Shown here: in pieces, positions 5,903-6,864 of the stretch | Layout of the letters: the number at the start of each line of letters is the position of its first letter | How positions within the stretch are numbered: position 1 is the stretch's first letter | Assembly (NCBI GenBank): GCA_023146365.1 | Contig: JAGLCE010000022.1 | Coordinates: forward strand, 1-6,864 | Source: Endozoicomonadaceae bacterium | Lineage (GTDB): Bacteria; Pseudomonadota; Gammaproteobacteria; Pseudomonadales; Endozoicomonadaceae | Direction of reading: 5' to 3' | DNA length: 6,864 bases | Notes under the pieces: generated by a model | Database searches by the model: none | What the model saw: the letters and a program-made list of their open reading frames with translations, nothing else | What the model was told of the DNA's origin: nothing | Position numbers and translations under genes: made by a program

Positions 5903-6290
5903 TCATGTTTTCAAAGCGCTGTCAATCGTTACTCTAACTGTTGGGTCTCGCCTGATGGTATTCCTTTTAGGAGCTACCCATAATCTACATGGTTCATTAT
6001 CTGTTCGTTTTTCAGTAACTATGGCAACTTGTCCACTAGCCCCATCTATTCCTTTAAATAGAGAAACTTTTTTATCGTTTATGTTTTGATGTGTTGCATG
6101 TGTATGCTTTTCTGTACTTGTTTTTTGTTCTGATTTCCTCCAGCGATGTGGAGTTATTTTTTTAACGCACATACTCAAAAACTTAACGAGTCTTTTTTTT
6201 TGTAAGTTTAATAGGGTTATCTGAAGGTATCTGATTAGGAAAATTTATATTTTTATTATTAAAAAGATTGTATTTCATTTGTTTAGTCAT
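5903..6290 (-). pseudogene. small basic protein gene split by a nine-A run
   Basis: Two minus-strand frames join end to end. The first runs from ATG at 6290-6288 to TAA at 6183-6185 (35 aa, containing NINFPNQIPSDNPIKLTKKK). It has AGAAGG at 6296-6291 directly before it; a second ATG four codons later has a 12-base gap. The second frame, open through 6178 to TGA at 5903-5905, contains SLFKGIDGASGQVAIVTEK and RLWVAPKRNTIRRDPTVRV. Removing one A from the nine-A run (T at 6193-6201) fuses them into one 128-aa protein. Codon use is AT-rich but protein-like along the whole length, better than the opposite-strand ORF (5877-6089), which overlaps the hairpin. I do not recognise the family. It may be a pseudogene, a slippage-expressed gene, or an intact gene with a sequencing error. 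Confidence 0.45.
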
Positions 6291-6476
6291 CCTTCTATAT
6301 TAAATCACTCAGAAACTCATAAAATATAATGTGTTGAGTTTAAAATAAATTCTTTAAGTGTTTATCCTGATTATATTTAATAACTATATAGCAAAATATA
6401 AGTAATAATGAATTAAAGCTAACATTTTTTGTACTGTCAGGTACACAGTGTTCACCAGTTAAATATTATATATTCG

Positions 6477-6671
6477 TCAAAATAACAATAATAAGCCTTC
6501 TTTACTGATTATCTCACAAGTTGACTCAGTGTTATTTATATAGAGGCCTACTATTTCGCAAGTTTTGTCACCTTGACCTCAATGGAGAAGTTCCCGAAAC
6601 CTCCATGTTTTGAACACGACTGACCGAGCATCATCTGTAGGCTCTATTGTTGCCTTGAAGTCACGAATTAA
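6477..6671 (-). pseudogene. shifted tail of the right-edge gene, with one in-frame stop
   Basis: Just downstream of the right-edge gene's stop, another minus-strand frame reads LIRDFKATIEPTDDARSVV and FKTWRFRELLH up to TGA at 6579-6581. It then stays open in the same frame (DKTCEIVGLYINNTESTCEI...) to TGA at 6477-6479. One extra A in the six-A run at 6680-6685 would fuse the preceding gene to it. It looks like decaying coding sequence of unknown function. Confidence 0.3.
6582..6606. other. stem-loop ATGGAG / CTCCAT
   Basis: ATGGAG at 6582-6587 and CTCCAT at 6601-6606 are inverted copies. Inside them GTT and AAC can extend the stem after a two-base bulge, leaving a CCCGA loop. It lies inside the decayed minus-strand frame. 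No T-run follows, and its role is unknown. Confidence 0.3.
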
Positions 6672-6673
6672 GG

Positions 6674-6864
6674 TTAAGATTTTTTATCTAAAAGCAACTT
6701 GCTGAGTGCTTGATAGATTTCATAATACCTTACTTTACAATTCATTAACATATCTGAAGTAGGTGCTATCGGTAAATTTTTCTCATCTTCTAAATGGAAA
6801 TATGTTTTCATATAGAAATCATCAGGCTTTCCTGTTGACGGAGACTGTAAATAACTCTGTGTAT
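6674..6864 (-). CDS. uncharacterised protein, C-terminal part, cut by window edge
   Basis: A minus-strand frame enters at the right edge and runs 62 codons to TAA at 6674-6676; its start lies outside the window. The sequence is protein-like, with DDFYMKTYFHLEDEKNLPIAP and the charged, Leu-rich end VRYYEIYQALSKLLLDKKS. I do not recognise the family. The stop lies just after an A6 run, and the sequence beyond it in another frame continues to look coding, so the true C-terminus may be longer and this copy frameshifted. Confidence 0.5.
   Translation of the reverse strand, partial: TQSYLQSPSTGKPDDFYMKTYFHLEDEKNLPIAPTSDMLMNCKVRYYEIYQALSKLLLDKKS

Noticed and set aside
5877..6089. Plus-strand ORF of 70 aa
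   Set aside because: It begins inside the hairpin repeat and lies opposite a minus-strand frame with better protein-like composition; no ribosome-binding site.
6181..6202. Intrinsic terminator on the plus strand using the T9 run
   Set aside because: Only a 4-base ACTC/GAGT stem precedes the T-run, and the run is better explained as the A9 tract inside a minus-strand gene.

Overview
The window looks like a piece of a gammaproteobacterial genome, probably an animal-associated lineage such as Endozoicomonadaceae or another intracellular or intranuclear symbiont. Three things point there: NhaA and HemH resemble gammaproteobacterial versions; a hairpin with the core GTTCCCACGC occurs at 5854-5891, a type of element I associate with Endozoicomonas-like genomes; and eukaryote-like C2H2 zinc-finger and SET-domain coding regions sit in an AT-rich flank. 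The taxon is an inference; no rRNA or other marker is present.

Layout. (1) Bases 1-1528 are AT-rich accessory DNA: a short tandem repeat, an intact C2H2 zinc-finger ORF preceded by a bacterial Shine-Dalgarno, then a small SET-domain methyltransferase-like gene whose N-terminal part lies in another frame across a run of nine A. (2) Bases 1529-4195 are normal, more GC-balanced chromosome: a good sigma70-type promoter, nhaA (Na+/H+ antiporter), a perfect 13-bp stem-loop, and hemH (ferrochelatase) with a cysteine-rich insert. (3) Bases 4196-4894 hold no intact gene. They contain a minus-strand remnant resembling a HigB/RelE toxin and a plus-strand remnant of an IS5/IS1182-type transposase N-terminus. 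(4) Bases 4895-5821 encode an unrecognised basic protein of 308 aa with an internal duplication. (5) Bases 5854-6864 are very AT-rich: the hairpin repeat, a minus-strand small gene (5903-6290) split by a second run of nine A, and the 3' part of another minus-strand gene running off the right edge, apparently also frameshifted.

nhaA and hemH are housekeeping genes with no obvious link to each other. The zinc-finger and SET proteins would be compatible with acting on host chromatin if expressed and delivered, but both show signs of decay: lost zinc ligands, a stop inside a finger, frameshifts and an altered SET motif. The most distinctive signal is that several AT-rich genes are interrupted at A homopolymers while nhaA, hemH and the 308-aa gene are intact. 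This is either transcriptional slippage, ongoing pseudogenisation, or homopolymer sequencing error.
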